From positions 682,001 through 746,000 of the forward strand of contig JAWMQP010000002.1 of assembly GCA_033283335.1 (NCBI GenBank): DNA of 64,000 bases, read 5' to 3'. The translations under genes and the position numbers were made by a program. Each line of letters opens with the position of its first letter. The stretch's first letter is position 1. Shown here one piece after another: positions 15,331-23,965 of this stretch. Source of the DNA: Pseudomaricurvus sp033283335. GTDB lineage: Bacteria; Pseudomonadota; Gammaproteobacteria; Pseudomonadales; Cellvibrionaceae. A model generated the notes under the pieces. The model made no database searches. It was not told the origin of the DNA and saw nothing but the letters and a program-made list of their open reading frames with translations.

Positions 15331-16823
15331 TCATGTTTAACCTGTCGCGAATTCGAGGGGGAGTGCATCCCCGCGCCCATAAAGCCACAACAGCCGAGCG
15401 GGATATCCTGCAATCGCTGCCGCTACCATCTCGTTTTACGCTGCCATTATTTCAGCAAGCCGGTGCCAATGCCTTCCCTATTGTGAAAGTGGGTGAGAAA
15501 GTGGCCAAGGGACAGTCCATTGCTGTCTCGGGAGCTGGCTTATCGGCTAACCTGCATGCCCCTACCTCCGGCACCATTGTTGCCATTGAGGCGGCCGTGG
15601 CACCTCACCCGTCGGGCCTGCCATCACAGGCGATTATTCTGGAGCCCGACGGCGACGACCGCTGGCTGGAACCGGCAAGGGTGGATGACCCCTTTGCCCG
15701 TGATCCAGAAAGCTTGTCAGATGAAGTAGAAAAATCGGGCATTGTGGGTTTGGGTGGTGCGATCTTTCCCTCCGCCATCAAATTACGACAAGGCCGTCGC
15801 TTTGAAATCAAAACCCTGATTATTAATGGTGGAGAGTGTGAACCCTATCTGACCACTGATGATCGCCTAATGCGTGAGCGCGCAGAAGCTATCGTCGAAG
15901 GGGCACGCCTGATACAACATATTATTGGCTGCTATGAAGTCATTATAGGCATTGAGGACAACAAACCCCAGGCCATCATCGCCATGAAAGTGGCCGCCGC
16001 TCCCTACGGGAAAATCCGCGTGCAAGCGGTTCCGGCCATGTACCCCATGGGTTCAGCCAAACAAATGATTCAGGCCGTCACCGGTAAAGAAGTACCCTCT
16101 GGAGGTCGCAGTAATGATCTGGGCATCCTGGTTCACAACGTGGCCACAGCCTATGCCATACAACAAGCCCTGCGCTTGGGTCGTCCGCTGTTATCGCGGG
16201 TGATTACCGTTGCCGGCGGCTGTGTCAACTCCCCGCGCAATGTGGAAGCGTTGTTTGGCACTCCAGTTCAACATTTGCTGGACCACTGTGGCGGCTTAAG
16301 CCAAACACCCTCACGTTTAATTATGGGCGGTCCAATGATGGGACAGCAGTTACCGTCCACTCAGGTTCCCGTAATGAAAGGCACCTCGGGCATTCTGGCA
16401 CTGAACCGCAAGGAAGTGAATGAACAAACCCCTTCGGCTTGCATTCGTTGCAGCCGCTGTGTGGATGCCTGCCCGATGGGTTTAATGCCTCTGGAAATGG
16501 CCAAATTTTCCCGGGTCGACGATTTTGACAATGCCAGTCACTATGGCTTGTCGGACTGTATCCTATGTGGATCCTGTTCCTACGTCTGCCCTTCTCACAT
16601 ACCGCTGGTGAATTATTTTGAGTACGCCAAAGGCGAATTGAAACAACGCAAGCTGAGCGAGAAAAAACTGGCATATACCCAGGCTTTAACCGCCGCGCGC
16701 AATACGAGGATGGAAAAGGAAGCCGAAGAAAAACGTGCTGCTAAAGCCGCCAAGAAGAAGCGAACTACACGCTCAGCGAGTAAATCAGGAACCCTGGCAA
16801 ATAAAGAGGAGGCGGACCAATGA
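15327..16823 (+). CDS. rnfC: RnfC, NADH-binding subunit of Rnf complex
   Basis: 498 residues. Conserved parts in order: an N-terminal barrel/hammerhead region with GGVHPRAHK, the NADH/FMN Rossmann-like region with GIVGLGGAIFPSAIKL and NGGECEPYLTTDDRLM (similar to complex I NuoF), a SLBB-like region, and two 4Fe-4S motifs CIRCSRCVDACP and CILCGSCSYVCP (about 372-425). The Lys/Ala-rich tail (470-498) is long but usual for gammaproteobacterial RnfC. ATGA overlap with rnfB and with rnfD indicates translational coupling. Confidence 0.97.
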   Translation: MIMFNLSRIRGGVHPRAHKATTAERDILQSLPLPSRFTLPLFQQAGANAFPIVKVGEKVAKGQSIAVSGAGLSANLHAPTSGTIVAIEAAVAPHPSGLPSQAIILEPDGDDRWLEPARVDDPFARDPESLSDEVEKSGIVGLGGAIFPSAIKLRQGRRFEIKTLIINGGECEPYLTTDDRLMRERAEAIVEGARLIQHIIGCYEVIIGIEDNKPQAIIAMKVAAAPYGKIRVQAVPAMYPMGSAKQMIQAVTGKEVPSGGRSNDLGILVHNVATAYAIQQALRLGRPLLSRVITVAGGCVNSPRNVEALFGTPVQHLLDHCGGLSQTPSRLIMGGPMMGQQLPSTQVPVMKGTSGILALNRKEVNEQTPSACIRCSRCVDACPMGLMPLEMAKFSRVDDFDNASHYGLSDCILCGSCSYVCPSHIPLVNYFEYAKGELKQRKLSEKKLAYTQALTAARNTRMEKEAEEKRAAKAAKKKRTTRSASKSGTLANKEEADQ

Positions 16824-17923
16824 GCAGCATATTGACCACTGAGGCCCGTCGAGCTTCACCTCACACCCACGACAACACCAGTGTCTCTCGCATCATGTTG
16901 CATGTATGCCTGGCGCTGGTACCCGCCACCGGTTTTGGCTTCTACAGTTTTGGCTGGCCAGCCTTTCTGCTGTGGGCCACTACCTGTCTGACAGCGGTCG
17001 TCACAGAAGCGGTGTGCCTGTTACTGCAAGGTAAATCACCGTCACAAGTACGTGATACGTCCGCCCTTCTGACCGGATGGCTACTTGCCATGACCCTGCC
17101 TCCCTGGGCGCCCTGGTGGATTGGTGCCGGCGGTGCCGCTTTTGCCATTGCCGTAGGCAAGCAACTCTACGGTGGCGTCGGGCACAATATCTTTAATCCC
17201 GCCATGCTGGCTCGAGTCGCCCTGCTGGTGTCGTTCCCCGTTCATATGACCACCTGGATCCTACCGGTTGGGTTGGACACGCCGGATTTTCTGTCATCCA
17301 TGCAGCTGGTCTTTATGCAGACGCCTATGGCAGAAGTTATGAGCAGCACCGATGGAATTACTGGTGCCACAATCCTGGGCGAGCTGAAAACCGTGCAAAC
17401 TGCAGGTACCGTCGAGAGCTTTTCTGCCTCACAATTTTCCCTCTCAGATGCCTTTTTCGGCCACACACCAGGCAGTCTTGCCGAAACCTCGGAATTACTG
17501 GTGTTGGCCGGGGGGCTGTGGTTACTGTCTCTGCGCATCATTAGCTGGCATATTCCGGTCGCCATGCTGGGCAGTCTGGCCATCATGTCCTTTGTATTTC
17601 ATCATGGCGATTCCGCTCACTATGCCAACACACTGATCCACCTGACCAGCGGCGGCATCATGCTGGGCGCATTTTTTATCGCCACCGACTATGTGACATC
17701 ACCATCATCCAAGACAGGCCAACTGCTGTTTGGCGCTGGTTGTGGCCTGATTGTATTTGCCATCAGAAGTTGGGGGGGATTTCCTGAAGGTGTTGGCTTC
17801 GCCGTGCTGTTCATGAACGCCCTGACCCCGTTGCTGGATCGGTATTGCCGACCCAGAGTCTATGGCCGCGATTTGCGAGGCAAACCCGTAAACGCCAAGG
17901 CCAAACCAGGCAGGGTCAAGTAA
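16820..17923 (+). CDS. rnfD: RnfD, flavin-carrying membrane subunit
   Basis: 367 residues with about ten membrane segments. DGITGATILGEL (about residue 176-187) contains the Thr of the flavin attachment motif to which FMN is linked by a phosphoester, and GHNIFNPAMLARVALLVSFP is a highly conserved RnfD/NqrB segment. RnfD, with RnfG, forms the covalent-flavin electron path through the membrane. It overlaps rnfC by four bases, and rnfG begins two bases after its stop. Confidence 0.97.
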   Translation: MSSILTTEARRASPHTHDNTSVSRIMLHVCLALVPATGFGFYSFGWPAFLLWATTCLTAVVTEAVCLLLQGKSPSQVRDTSALLTGWLLAMTLPPWAPWWIGAGGAAFAIAVGKQLYGGVGHNIFNPAMLARVALLVSFPVHMTTWILPVGLDTPDFLSSMQLVFMQTPMAEVMSSTDGITGATILGELKTVQTAGTVESFSASQFSLSDAFFGHTPGSLAETSELLVLAGGLWLLSLRIISWHIPVAMLGSLAIMSFVFHHGDSAHYANTLIHLTSGGIMLGAFFIATDYVTSPSSKTGQLLFGAGCGLIVFAIRSWGGFPEGVGFAVLFMNALTPLLDRYCRPRVYGRDLRGKPVNAKAKPGRVK

Positions 17924-17924
17924 T

Positions 17925-18575
17925 ATGAACACCGTCATCGAACCCAGTTATCGCCAACGACTCGCCTATCATGCCGGGTTGCTGGGAGGCATTTGCTTTC
18001 TGATCAGTGTGTTACTCATTATTGGCAATATGGAAACCCAGCAGAAGATTGCCGATCACATTGAACAGGAAAAACGCAGAACTATTAACCAAGTGCTGCC
18101 TCCAGATTTGTTCGATAATGAACCCTTAACGAACAGCAAAACCCTGCCAGAGCAAAGACAGCTAAGCTCGCCGATAACGCTTTATGTCGCCACCCGCAAG
18201 GGTGAATTCAATGGCGTTGCTCTACAGACTTCGGTTTACGGCTGGGGCAGTGATATTCAATTCATTCTGGCCGTCGACGCGCATGGAAAAATCACCGGTG
18301 TTCGCGTTATCAGTCACAAGGAAACTCCCGGTCTCGCCGACAAGATTGAAATTGAAAAAAGTGACTGGATTCTCGGGTTTAATGGCAAGTCACTGTCCAA
18401 CACCAGCCCTGCGCAATGGGCCGTGACAAAAGACGGAGGTGAATTTGACCAGTTTACCGGTGCCACCATCACTCCGCGGGCGCTCGTCAATGGCATTCAT
18501 GAGTCCTTACTCATTTTAGAAGAGAACAAGCAACTACTGATTAACGCTGGCAAACCGGAGGCAACATCACCATGA
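17925..18575 (+). CDS. rnfG: RnfG, covalent FMN subunit
   Basis: 216 residues: one N-terminal membrane segment (about 15-37) and a periplasmic FMN-binding domain with VRVISHKETPGLADKIE and FTGATITPRALVNGI, the T-G-A-T-x-T motif whose last Thr carries FMN. The gene starts two bases after rnfD and ends overlapping rnfE, consistent with one co-translated complex. Confidence 0.96.
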   Translation: MNTVIEPSYRQRLAYHAGLLGGICFLISVLLIIGNMETQQKIADHIEQEKRRTINQVLPPDLFDNEPLTNSKTLPEQRQLSSPITLYVATRKGEFNGVALQTSVYGWGSDIQFILAVDAHGKITGVRVISHKETPGLADKIEIEKSDWILGFNGKSLSNTSPAQWAVTKDGGEFDQFTGATITPRALVNGIHESLLILEENKQLLINAGKPEATSP

Positions 18576-19249
18576 GCATGTCCTATCGTCAGATCTTCAG
18601 TGATGGCATCTGGAACAATAATGTTGCGATGGGGCAAATGCTCGCACTCTGTCCCCTGTTGGCTGTCACCACCTCAGCTACCAATGGCCTGGGTATGGGC
18701 CTGGCTTCGATCACTGTCTTGCTATTGACCAACATCCTAATATCCAGCCTACGCTCAATCATTACCGCTCCCGTGAGAATCCCGGTATTGATTGTCATCA
18801 TTGCCTCTGTGGTGACCCTGGTGGATATGGCCATCAATGCTTTCTTACACCCCTTGTATAAAGTGCTGGGTTTGTTCATTGCCCTGATTGTCACCAACTG
18901 TGCCATCTTTGGCCGGGCTGAAAGTTTTGCCTGTAAAAATGGCATCCGGCTGGCGGCAGCGGATGCACTGGCCATGGGACTCGGGTTTACCTGGGTATTG
19001 GTGGCCATTGGCGGTATGAGAGAGATTTTGGGTAGCGGCACCCTGTTTGCTCACGCCTCGTTGTTGCTGGGGGATGGATTTTCCTGGTTGGAGATCACCG
19101 TGATTCCCAATTTTTCCGGCATCCTGCTGTCTATCCTGCCGCCGGGAGCCTTTATTTCACTGGGTTTGCTGGTTGCCATAAAACGGTTGATTGATCGCAG
19201 GCTCAGCGCTCGAAAAGCCAAGTCTGAACTGGTTATGCCCACAGTTTAA
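18572..19249 (+). CDS. rnfE: RnfE, membrane subunit of Rnf complex
   Basis: 225 residues, about six membrane segments, paralogous to RnfA. MGQMLALCPLLAVTTSATNGLGMG and LIVTNCAIFGRAESFA carry the Cys residues of the shared membrane cluster. The C-terminal tail (RLIDRRLSARKAK) is positively charged and cytoplasmic. It overlaps rnfG by four bases. Confidence 0.96.
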   Translation: MSMSYRQIFSDGIWNNNVAMGQMLALCPLLAVTTSATNGLGMGLASITVLLLTNILISSLRSIITAPVRIPVLIVIIASVVTLVDMAINAFLHPLYKVLGLFIALIVTNCAIFGRAESFACKNGIRLAAADALAMGLGFTWVLVAIGGMREILGSGTLFAHASLLLGDGFSWLEITVIPNFSGILLSILPPGAFISLGLLVAIKRLIDRRLSARKAKSELVMPTV

Positions 19250-19264
19250 TTCAGGAGTATAAAC

Positions 19265-19528
19265 ATGAAAGTCAGTGTTGTTTATGCCGGGAAAGAGTAC
19301 AAATCCTGGGTAAATCTTGAGCTGGATGACGAGGCCACCGTAGGGCAGGCCATCACACAATGCGGCTTGTTAGAGAAGTTACCGGAAATTGATATTGATA
19401 CCATGAAAGTCGGTGTCTATGGGAAATTTACGCCCCTGTCCAAAAAGCTTCAGGAAGGCGATCGGGTGGAGATTTACCGAAAAATTATCCGTTCCCTGGA
19501 CGATGAAGATGATGATGATGACGATTAA
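19265..19528 (+). CDS. rnfH: RnfH, ubiquitin-like small protein of rnf operon
   Basis: 87 residues with the RnfH beta-grasp fold: MKVSVVYAGKEYKSWVNLELD, then KVGVYGKFTPLSKKLQEGDRVEIYRKI. The tail is eight Asp residues among acidic ones, unusual but common in RnfH relatives. In A. vinelandii rnfH closes the rnf1 operon and affects nitrogenase maturation; its mechanism is not settled. CAGGAG lies before the ATG. It is the last gene of the unit; nafY, expected nearby in Azotobacter, has moved to the nifB operon. Confidence 0.93.
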   Translation: MKVSVVYAGKEYKSWVNLELDDEATVGQAITQCGLLEKLPEIDIDTMKVGVYGKFTPLSKKLQEGDRVEIYRKIIRSLDDEDDDDDD

Positions 19529-19588
19529 CACGTCGTCTTGTTGATTATCGCCACAGGCGGCAACACACTAAACCCTTACGATGTAAAT

Positions 19589-20641
19589 TTAGAATTTATG
19601 CCCCAGTTTGATGTAAAACGCCGAATTGTCTTTTTCCCCAACGGCATACTCCATCTTTAGGACAAACCCGGCTTGAGGTTTTATCAGGTAATTGATGCCC
19701 GCTCCCGCGGAGCTGTAAAGATGCTCTCCATCATCACAATCGGAAAAAGAAGAATAGAGACAGGCCACGCCTGCAAACACAGTGGCACCCCAACGCTCTT
19801 TGAGTTTAAAGCGGGCTTCCATATCCAGGTGAGTGTAATTTTCATCCAGATAATTTCCGCGAGTGTAACCACGCAACTGCAGAGACGAATAGCCACTTTG
19901 GGGAGCGTCACTGGTCCAGCGCCCCTTAACCTGCAAACCAAACACATGGTGTTTTGCGAGGGAAGTAAACCAGCGATAATCCCCCTGATAAACATCAAAG
20001 GATTCATCACCACCCAACCATTCCCGATAGGCGATGTTACTTACGAGCAGATACTGACCGCGGGTGGCGTTACGGACATTATCCCGTACATCATACTCAA
20101 CTAACAGGCCCGCACCGTTGGAATCAAAGCCCGTCAATCCTACTTGGTGCGCACTTTCCTCAAATGCCTCTTCCACCCCGATGGCGTAGTTGGATGACAC
20201 GAACTGACCGCCAACATACCAGTTTGGACGTATCAAGTGCGCATAGCGGATAAACAAACCTTTCAAGTCGTCTTCAGTTTCTACCGTCTCGCCAGATCCG
20301 AGATAGTCCTCGTATTCATTGTTAATATGGCCATTGACAATAATGCCACGGACTTTGTCGCGATTCTCATTCCAGTACAAATCGGTAAAGATCCCTCCTG
20401 TGTAGGAGTCGGTATCGCTGTAATTCGCAAACCCCCCTATCATGGAGTGATTGGAGCCCTGGTCGAACTTGGTCAGATATGCCGCCATGACGCCACCTTT
20501 AAAACCCAACTTAGGGTCGTTACTGACTGTCGGAACAATCATCCAGGGCGAATCCTGTGCACGAGTCAACGTGCTTAAAATCAGCAGACTCGCCAAGGTG
20601 AATATTTTTAAAAAATACGTCAGAAGCGGAGATGTCCTCAT
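19589..20641 (-). CDS. BamA/TamA-type outer-membrane beta-barrel protein
   Basis: 350 residues with a signal peptide (about 1-28, LASLLILSTLTRAQDS) and a barrel of alternating strands ending in IKLGHKF, the C-terminal aromatic that signals BAM insertion. The segment SSLQLRGYTRGNYLDENYTH resembles the conserved RGF/Y loop of Omp85 barrels. There are no POTRA domains, so it belongs to the short surface-antigen D15-like group of unknown substrate. It converges on rnfH and has no evident link with nitrogen fixation. Confidence 0.8.
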   Translation of the reverse strand: MRTSPLLTYFLKIFTLASLLILSTLTRAQDSPWMIVPTVSNDPKLGFKGGVMAAYLTKFDQGSNHSMIGGFANYSDTDSYTGGIFTDLYWNENRDKVRGIIVNGHINNEYEDYLGSGETVETEDDLKGLFIRYAHLIRPNWYVGGQFVSSNYAIGVEEAFEESAHQVGLTGFDSNGAGLLVEYDVRDNVRNATRGQYLLVSNIAYREWLGGDESFDVYQGDYRWFTSLAKHHVFGLQVKGRWTSDAPQSGYSSLQLRGYTRGNYLDENYTHLDMEARFKLKERWGATVFAGVACLYSSFSDCDDGEHLYSSAGAGINYLIKPQAGFVLKMEYAVGEKDNSAFYIKLGHKF

Positions 20642-21061
20642 GAGAAATTCACTTTCAATGAGAGTTTCCTCCAGTCTAGTTCACTTTTGGATTCCGACGC
20701 CCTCTGTAAAATGGCAATTCACTACAGTAACCATCGGGCAAGACTCGAAATGTCACCAATTTATACTAATTATGATAATTGAAACCTAATTGAACGTAAT
20801 GGCTAAAGGATCCTCCAATAAAAAAATGATTTTCATGTCTGATTCATCTCGTAGATTAACTCTGGAGAACTGTCACAATTTCTTTCATTCACGGTTTTAT
20901 TCAATCTTTTTAATTTTAGTTTTACAACACATTTTAACGCATCAACTCTCATGCTGGTGTTAATGTTGATGGCCCCTTTAACAGACAACTGCGAATTCTA
21001 TAACATGGAAGCTTCTGACGCTTAAAACCTGGAATTTAAAAATGCCAGTAAAGAGCTAGCG
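20642..21061. other. Intergenic stretch without recognised gene
   Basis: About 420 AT-rich bases between the barrel protein start and the end of the broken dehydrogenase. I see no open frame with family resemblance, no strong terminator and no RNA gene. It presumably holds the promoter for the leftward barrel gene. Confidence 0.5.
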
Positions 21062-21776
21062 TCATTCCATCATCAAGACTTTACTGCCTTGAACTCGCCG
21101 GGTTTTCAACTCGACCAACGCCCGATTAGCCTCTTTAAGTGGATAACATGCAAATTCTGGGCGGGTATTCATCGTTGCAGCTAATTGAAGGAATTCACGG
21201 ATATCGCGACGCGTGACATTAGCGACGGATTTAATTTTCTTTTCTTGCCAGAGGTCACGGGGGTAATTGAGGTTTAACCAAACGTGTTTATCTGTGGCCT
21301 CCTTACGGATGGCATTGATTACTAACCTTCCCCCTGGCGCCAGTTGTGACATCGCCGACACTACGGGCAACATAGTTCTCGTCAATGACCATCTGTTCAG
21401 CGTAGCCGCCATTGATATCGAGTCCTGTTCCCTGAAAGTAAGCGCATAGATTTTCTCGATCATTCAAGCAATAGTTACACTTGCCACAGCTCTCCGCTAT
21501 CCAGCCTGCACCAAGCCTGTCACCAACGTTTAAAACCGTGACATCTGTGCCGGTTTCAATCACTCGTACAACCACCTGATGGCCTAGAATTCGGGGTAAG
21601 TGCCTGGGCGCAAGACGCCCTTCAATTTCATCCAGTTCCGTATGGCATACCCCACACGCCTGCACCTTAATCAACACCTGATTGGCAGCCGGCAAGGGAT
21701 TGGGGACTTCCATCCATTGCAGTGGTTCACCTCCATCCATGACATCAGAAATCTGTGTCAACACCATGGCTTTCAC
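21062..21776 (-). pseudogene. Broken zinc-dependent alcohol dehydrogenase
   Basis: Two overlapping frames together spell a medium-chain alcohol dehydrogenase. The first (from ATG 21776) has the catalytic zinc region VQACGVCHTELDEIEGR, the altered GHQVVVRVIETG, and the structural-zinc lobe CGKCNYCLNDRENLC, ending at GGYAEQMVIDENYVAR. Then the reading frame changes and the C-terminal region resumes at SAMSQLAPGGRLVINAIRKE, continuing to the stop at 21062. The part between (the nucleotide-binding core with its glycine motif, roughly 100 residues) is missing. So an internal deletion plus frame change has destroyed the enzyme. The intact gene would be about 1 kb; 715 bp remain. Confidence 0.85.
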
Positions 21777-21835
21777 ATCAGGCCACCAATAAACATTCTT
21801 CTTATAAAACAGTGTAGCTTCCCAGCTTGTTATTT

Positions 21836-21851
21836 TGTCGTAAAGGCGACA
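21836..21851. promoter_or_regulatory. NifA upstream activator site for ferredoxin/FeSII operon
   Basis: TGTCGTAAAGGCGACA, a TGT-N10-ACA site with the extended dyad TGTCG...CGACA, lies 144 bp upstream of the -24 element of the ferredoxin promoter. Confidence 0.75.
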
Positions 21852-21994
21852 GGATTTTTTCGTGATTTTCAGACTTCATATTTCTCCGTTTTGATTGTCA
21901 GAAACATAACAATTTAATTTCTTGGACAAACATTTTCCGGTTTACCCTGAGAATATTTATTTAAATATTAGACAGTTAAAAGTTTCTCTACATT

Positions 21995-22008
21995 GGTGTG
22001 GTTATTGC
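21995..22008 (+). promoter_or_regulatory. Sigma-54 promoter for ferredoxin/FeSII operon
   Basis: TTGGTGTGGTTATTGCT has GG (21995-21996) and GC (22007-22008) separated by 10 bases and TTGCT at -12. The ATG is 43 bases downstream. Confidence 0.75.
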
Positions 22009-22050
22009 TCATCGCCTAGAGTATTAAATTATTTTATTCAGGAGGCACAC

Positions 22051-22335
22051 ATGGCCAAAGCCAAATTAACCTTTAAGGATATTGATGTAGCAGTCACCGT
22101 TCCAGTCGGTGTTAGAGTCATCGAAATTTCCGACAAAATCGGATCTGGCATCATCTATGGGTGTCGTGAAGGTGATTGTGGAACTTGCTTGATGAAGGTG
22201 GAAGAAGGCTGGGACAACCTGTCGACAAAATCCGTTATCGAAGACAAGGTCCTGCGGGAAAATGCTGCCGGAAGGCATTTTCGTCTGGCTTGCCAGGCAC
22301 AGGTACTCGGTGACGTTACTGTAAGTCCAGCCTGA
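22051..22335 (+). CDS. 2Fe-2S ferredoxin, NifA-type control
   Basis: 94 residues from ATG 22051, with AGGAGG eight bases upstream. YGCREGDCGTCLMKV gives the CX4CX2C plant-type cluster motif (about residues 39-47) and the fourth Cys is in FRLACQAQV near residue 83. It resembles the nif-linked 2Fe-2S ferredoxins of the FdxD/FdV type. It shares an operon (32 bp gap) with FeSII and the two are alike in sequence, suggesting duplication. A role as electron carrier or as an oxygen-protection partner is inferred from the NifA/sigma-54 control region. Confidence 0.9.
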   Translation: MAKAKLTFKDIDVAVTVPVGVRVIEISDKIGSGIIYGCREGDCGTCLMKVEEGWDNLSTKSVIEDKVLRENAAGRHFRLACQAQVLGDVTVSPA

Positions 22336-22367
22336 CAGAACCAACAACTTTTTGAGAGGCAAACACT

Positions 22368-22724
22368 ATGGCAAATATCACTTTTAGCAGTCCAAACTAC
22401 AAAGATAAAACCCTCTATGCTATTGCAGGAAGTCATACAGAATCGGTCCTGCAAATTGCTCGGGAGTACAAAATACCAATCAATTTCAATTGTCAGGATG
22501 GTGAATGTGGTACCTGTCTGGTGAAAGTTACCTCCCTTGAAAAAAAGGAGCGCATGGCCGGTCCTTTAACCGATAAAGAGAGGGCCGTATTACTGGAATT
22601 GGGTAAGATCACCAAAGAGCAAATTGATAAAATGTTGGTTGACGACTTCCCCTGCACCTGGCGACTGGCTTGTCAGATGATCGTTCGAGATGAGGATCTA
22701 CTGGTGGAGTACGATATCGAATAA
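22368..22724 (+). CDS. Shethna protein II (FeSII) 2Fe-2S ferredoxin
   Basis: 118 residues aligning closely by eye with A. vinelandii FeSII: ITFSSPNYKDK at the start, FNCQDGECGTCLVKVTSL (CX4CX2C, about 42-59), the GPLTDKERAVLLELGKI helix with the Lys-rich region before it, and WRLACQMIVRDEDLLVEYD at the end. On oxidation FeSII locks the two nitrogenase components into an inactive, oxygen-tolerant complex (conformational protection). Its presence points to fixation under air. It is the second gene of an operon with a sigma-54 promoter. Confidence 0.93.
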   Translation: MANITFSSPNYKDKTLYAIAGSHTESVLQIAREYKIPINFNCQDGECGTCLVKVTSLEKKERMAGPLTDKERAVLLELGKITKEQIDKMLVDDFPCTWRLACQMIVRDEDLLVEYDIE

Positions 22725-22769
22725 ATCTTTTCTGGCTAGCTGAGTATAAAAAATATCAACTGCCGAGTG

Positions 22770-23147
22770 TTAAATTGGTGTAACCCGTCGGTCTTTAATA
22801 TATAGTTTCTGTCCGCTTTCCACCACCCGAATGGTTGTTAGTTTTTTTCCTCGGCAGATGTCACTCAGCGATTCACCGGTCTCCGGGGAATAAACGACAC
22901 CATGCATGGAGCAACGTAAATACCCCCTCCCACCATCAAATATGGCCTCACCCTCACCATCCAATTCCCTGGGCATATGAACACAAATATTGCGATAAGC
23001 TTTGATTTGTCCCCGGTAACGAAGCACCAGAACCGAATCGGAAATGCCTCGAAAGAATACATTGATTCTACGACACTCACCTTCAAGAAGCAGCTCAGTG
23101 TCGCAAACAAAAATCCAATTTATTGACTTACGAGAGACTGTATTCAT
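22770..23147 (-). CDS. Single-domain Rieske protein
   Basis: 125 residues from ATG 23147 (a TTG seven codons earlier is possible). The Rieske ligands are NICVHMPRELDG (CxH) and YLRCSMHGVVYSPETG (CX2H), about 40 residues apart. No oxygenase catalytic domain is attached, so it is a Rieske ferredoxin or a NirD-like electron carrier. It converges on the FeSII operon. The CVH has one residue between Cys and His, as usual. Partner unknown; there is no adjacent oxygenase. Confidence 0.85.
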   Translation of the reverse strand: MNTVSRKSINWIFVCDTELLLEGECRRINVFFRGISDSVLVLRYRGQIKAYRNICVHMPRELDGEGEAIFDGGRGYLRCSMHGVVYSPETGESLSDICRGKKLTTIRVVESGQKLYIKDRRVTPI

Positions 23148-23262
23148 TGGTCCATCAGTAGTATTCAAGTACGTATTATTCAGATTTTAACACTTTAACA
23201 GATATGTGAGTTCATAATAATTTGATTTAAGATTAAAAAAAATCAACATTCTCTAATTGTAT

Positions 23263-23721
23263 TTACATATCACTGAAGCGGTTGGTGGATTGGGTCATGC
23301 GCATGATTTCATGCTCCTCCAACGACAGCAATGACTCCAGCATATCCTTGGCCGAATCAATATCAGCCCGCCGGGCCAAATAACGATAGAGTTCTATGGC
23401 CTGCTGGTGCTGATCGGCCACCACTTCCATAATTTGTGCCGCATCCATGTTGGCGAATGGTGTATTAGTATGAACATTCTGCAGCACAGGGCTTTTATTC
23501 ACATACTCATTGAACCAGGTGTTTAAGGCGTCCTCATCGCCCGATTTTTCGAAACCACTAATTACTTTGTCCAGAGTCTTTTCATGATCCGCCAAATACT
23601 CCAGCACCATGCGAGCTCGCTCATCGGTATTTTTATCGACCGAGTTGGATAATGACTGGCTCAGCTGTTGATGAAACTTCCTGGTCCAGTGCAACACATC
23701 CTTTAAGGTTTCAATTTGCAT
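23263..23721 (-). CDS. Ferritin-like four-helix protein
   Basis: 152 residues, entirely helical by composition, with carboxylate/His patterns ADHEKTLDKVI, ADQHQQAIELYRYLA and LLSLEEHEIMRM that suggest a diiron or rubrerythrin-like site (E/H ligands on helices). The ATG has GGAGGAGGG upstream. It lies next to the Rieske gene but is not obviously co-transcribed, as 115 AT-rich bases separate them. Possible roles are iron storage or peroxide/oxygen defence; that is inference. The upstream region has inverted ATCCAGA/TCTGGAT repeats. Confidence 0.6.
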   Translation of the reverse strand: MQIETLKDVLHWTRKFHQQLSQSLSNSVDKNTDERARMVLEYLADHEKTLDKVISGFEKSGDEDALNTWFNEYVNKSPVLQNVHTNTPFANMDAAQIMEVVADQHQQAIELYRYLARRADIDSAKDMLESLLSLEEHEIMRMTQSTNRFSDM

Positions 23722-23796
23722 GGCATGCCCTCCTCCATTGGATGAGCTATTCCCACAGTCAGCCGTTTTGTCGTTTAAGTCATTTTCAGATAATTT

Positions 23797-23854
23797 ATCC
23801 AGACATCTTTTTTAGGCATTTTCTGGATATTTTTCTGAACATACTATCCGGATA
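23797..23854. repeat. Inverted repeat and palindrome upstream of ferritin-like gene
   Basis: ATCCAGA (23797-23803) is followed by its reverse complement TCTGGAT (23822-23828) and by the palindrome TATCCGGATA (23845-23854). These may be operator half-sites; no known motif was recognised. Confidence 0.4.
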
Positions 23855-23965
23855 CTTATCTAGAAAGCCTCTTTTAATAGCGTCCCAGCCAACCAAATGG
23901 TCGTTCTTTGAACAGAGAAGACTTTCATTAATTAGAAGTTTAGAAGATTTCCCAACCGGTGGCGG

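Noticed and set aside
23762..23777. NifA site before the ferritin-like gene
   Set aside because: TGTCGTTTAAG begins like the extended motif but lacks the ACA half, and no sigma-54 element lies downstream.
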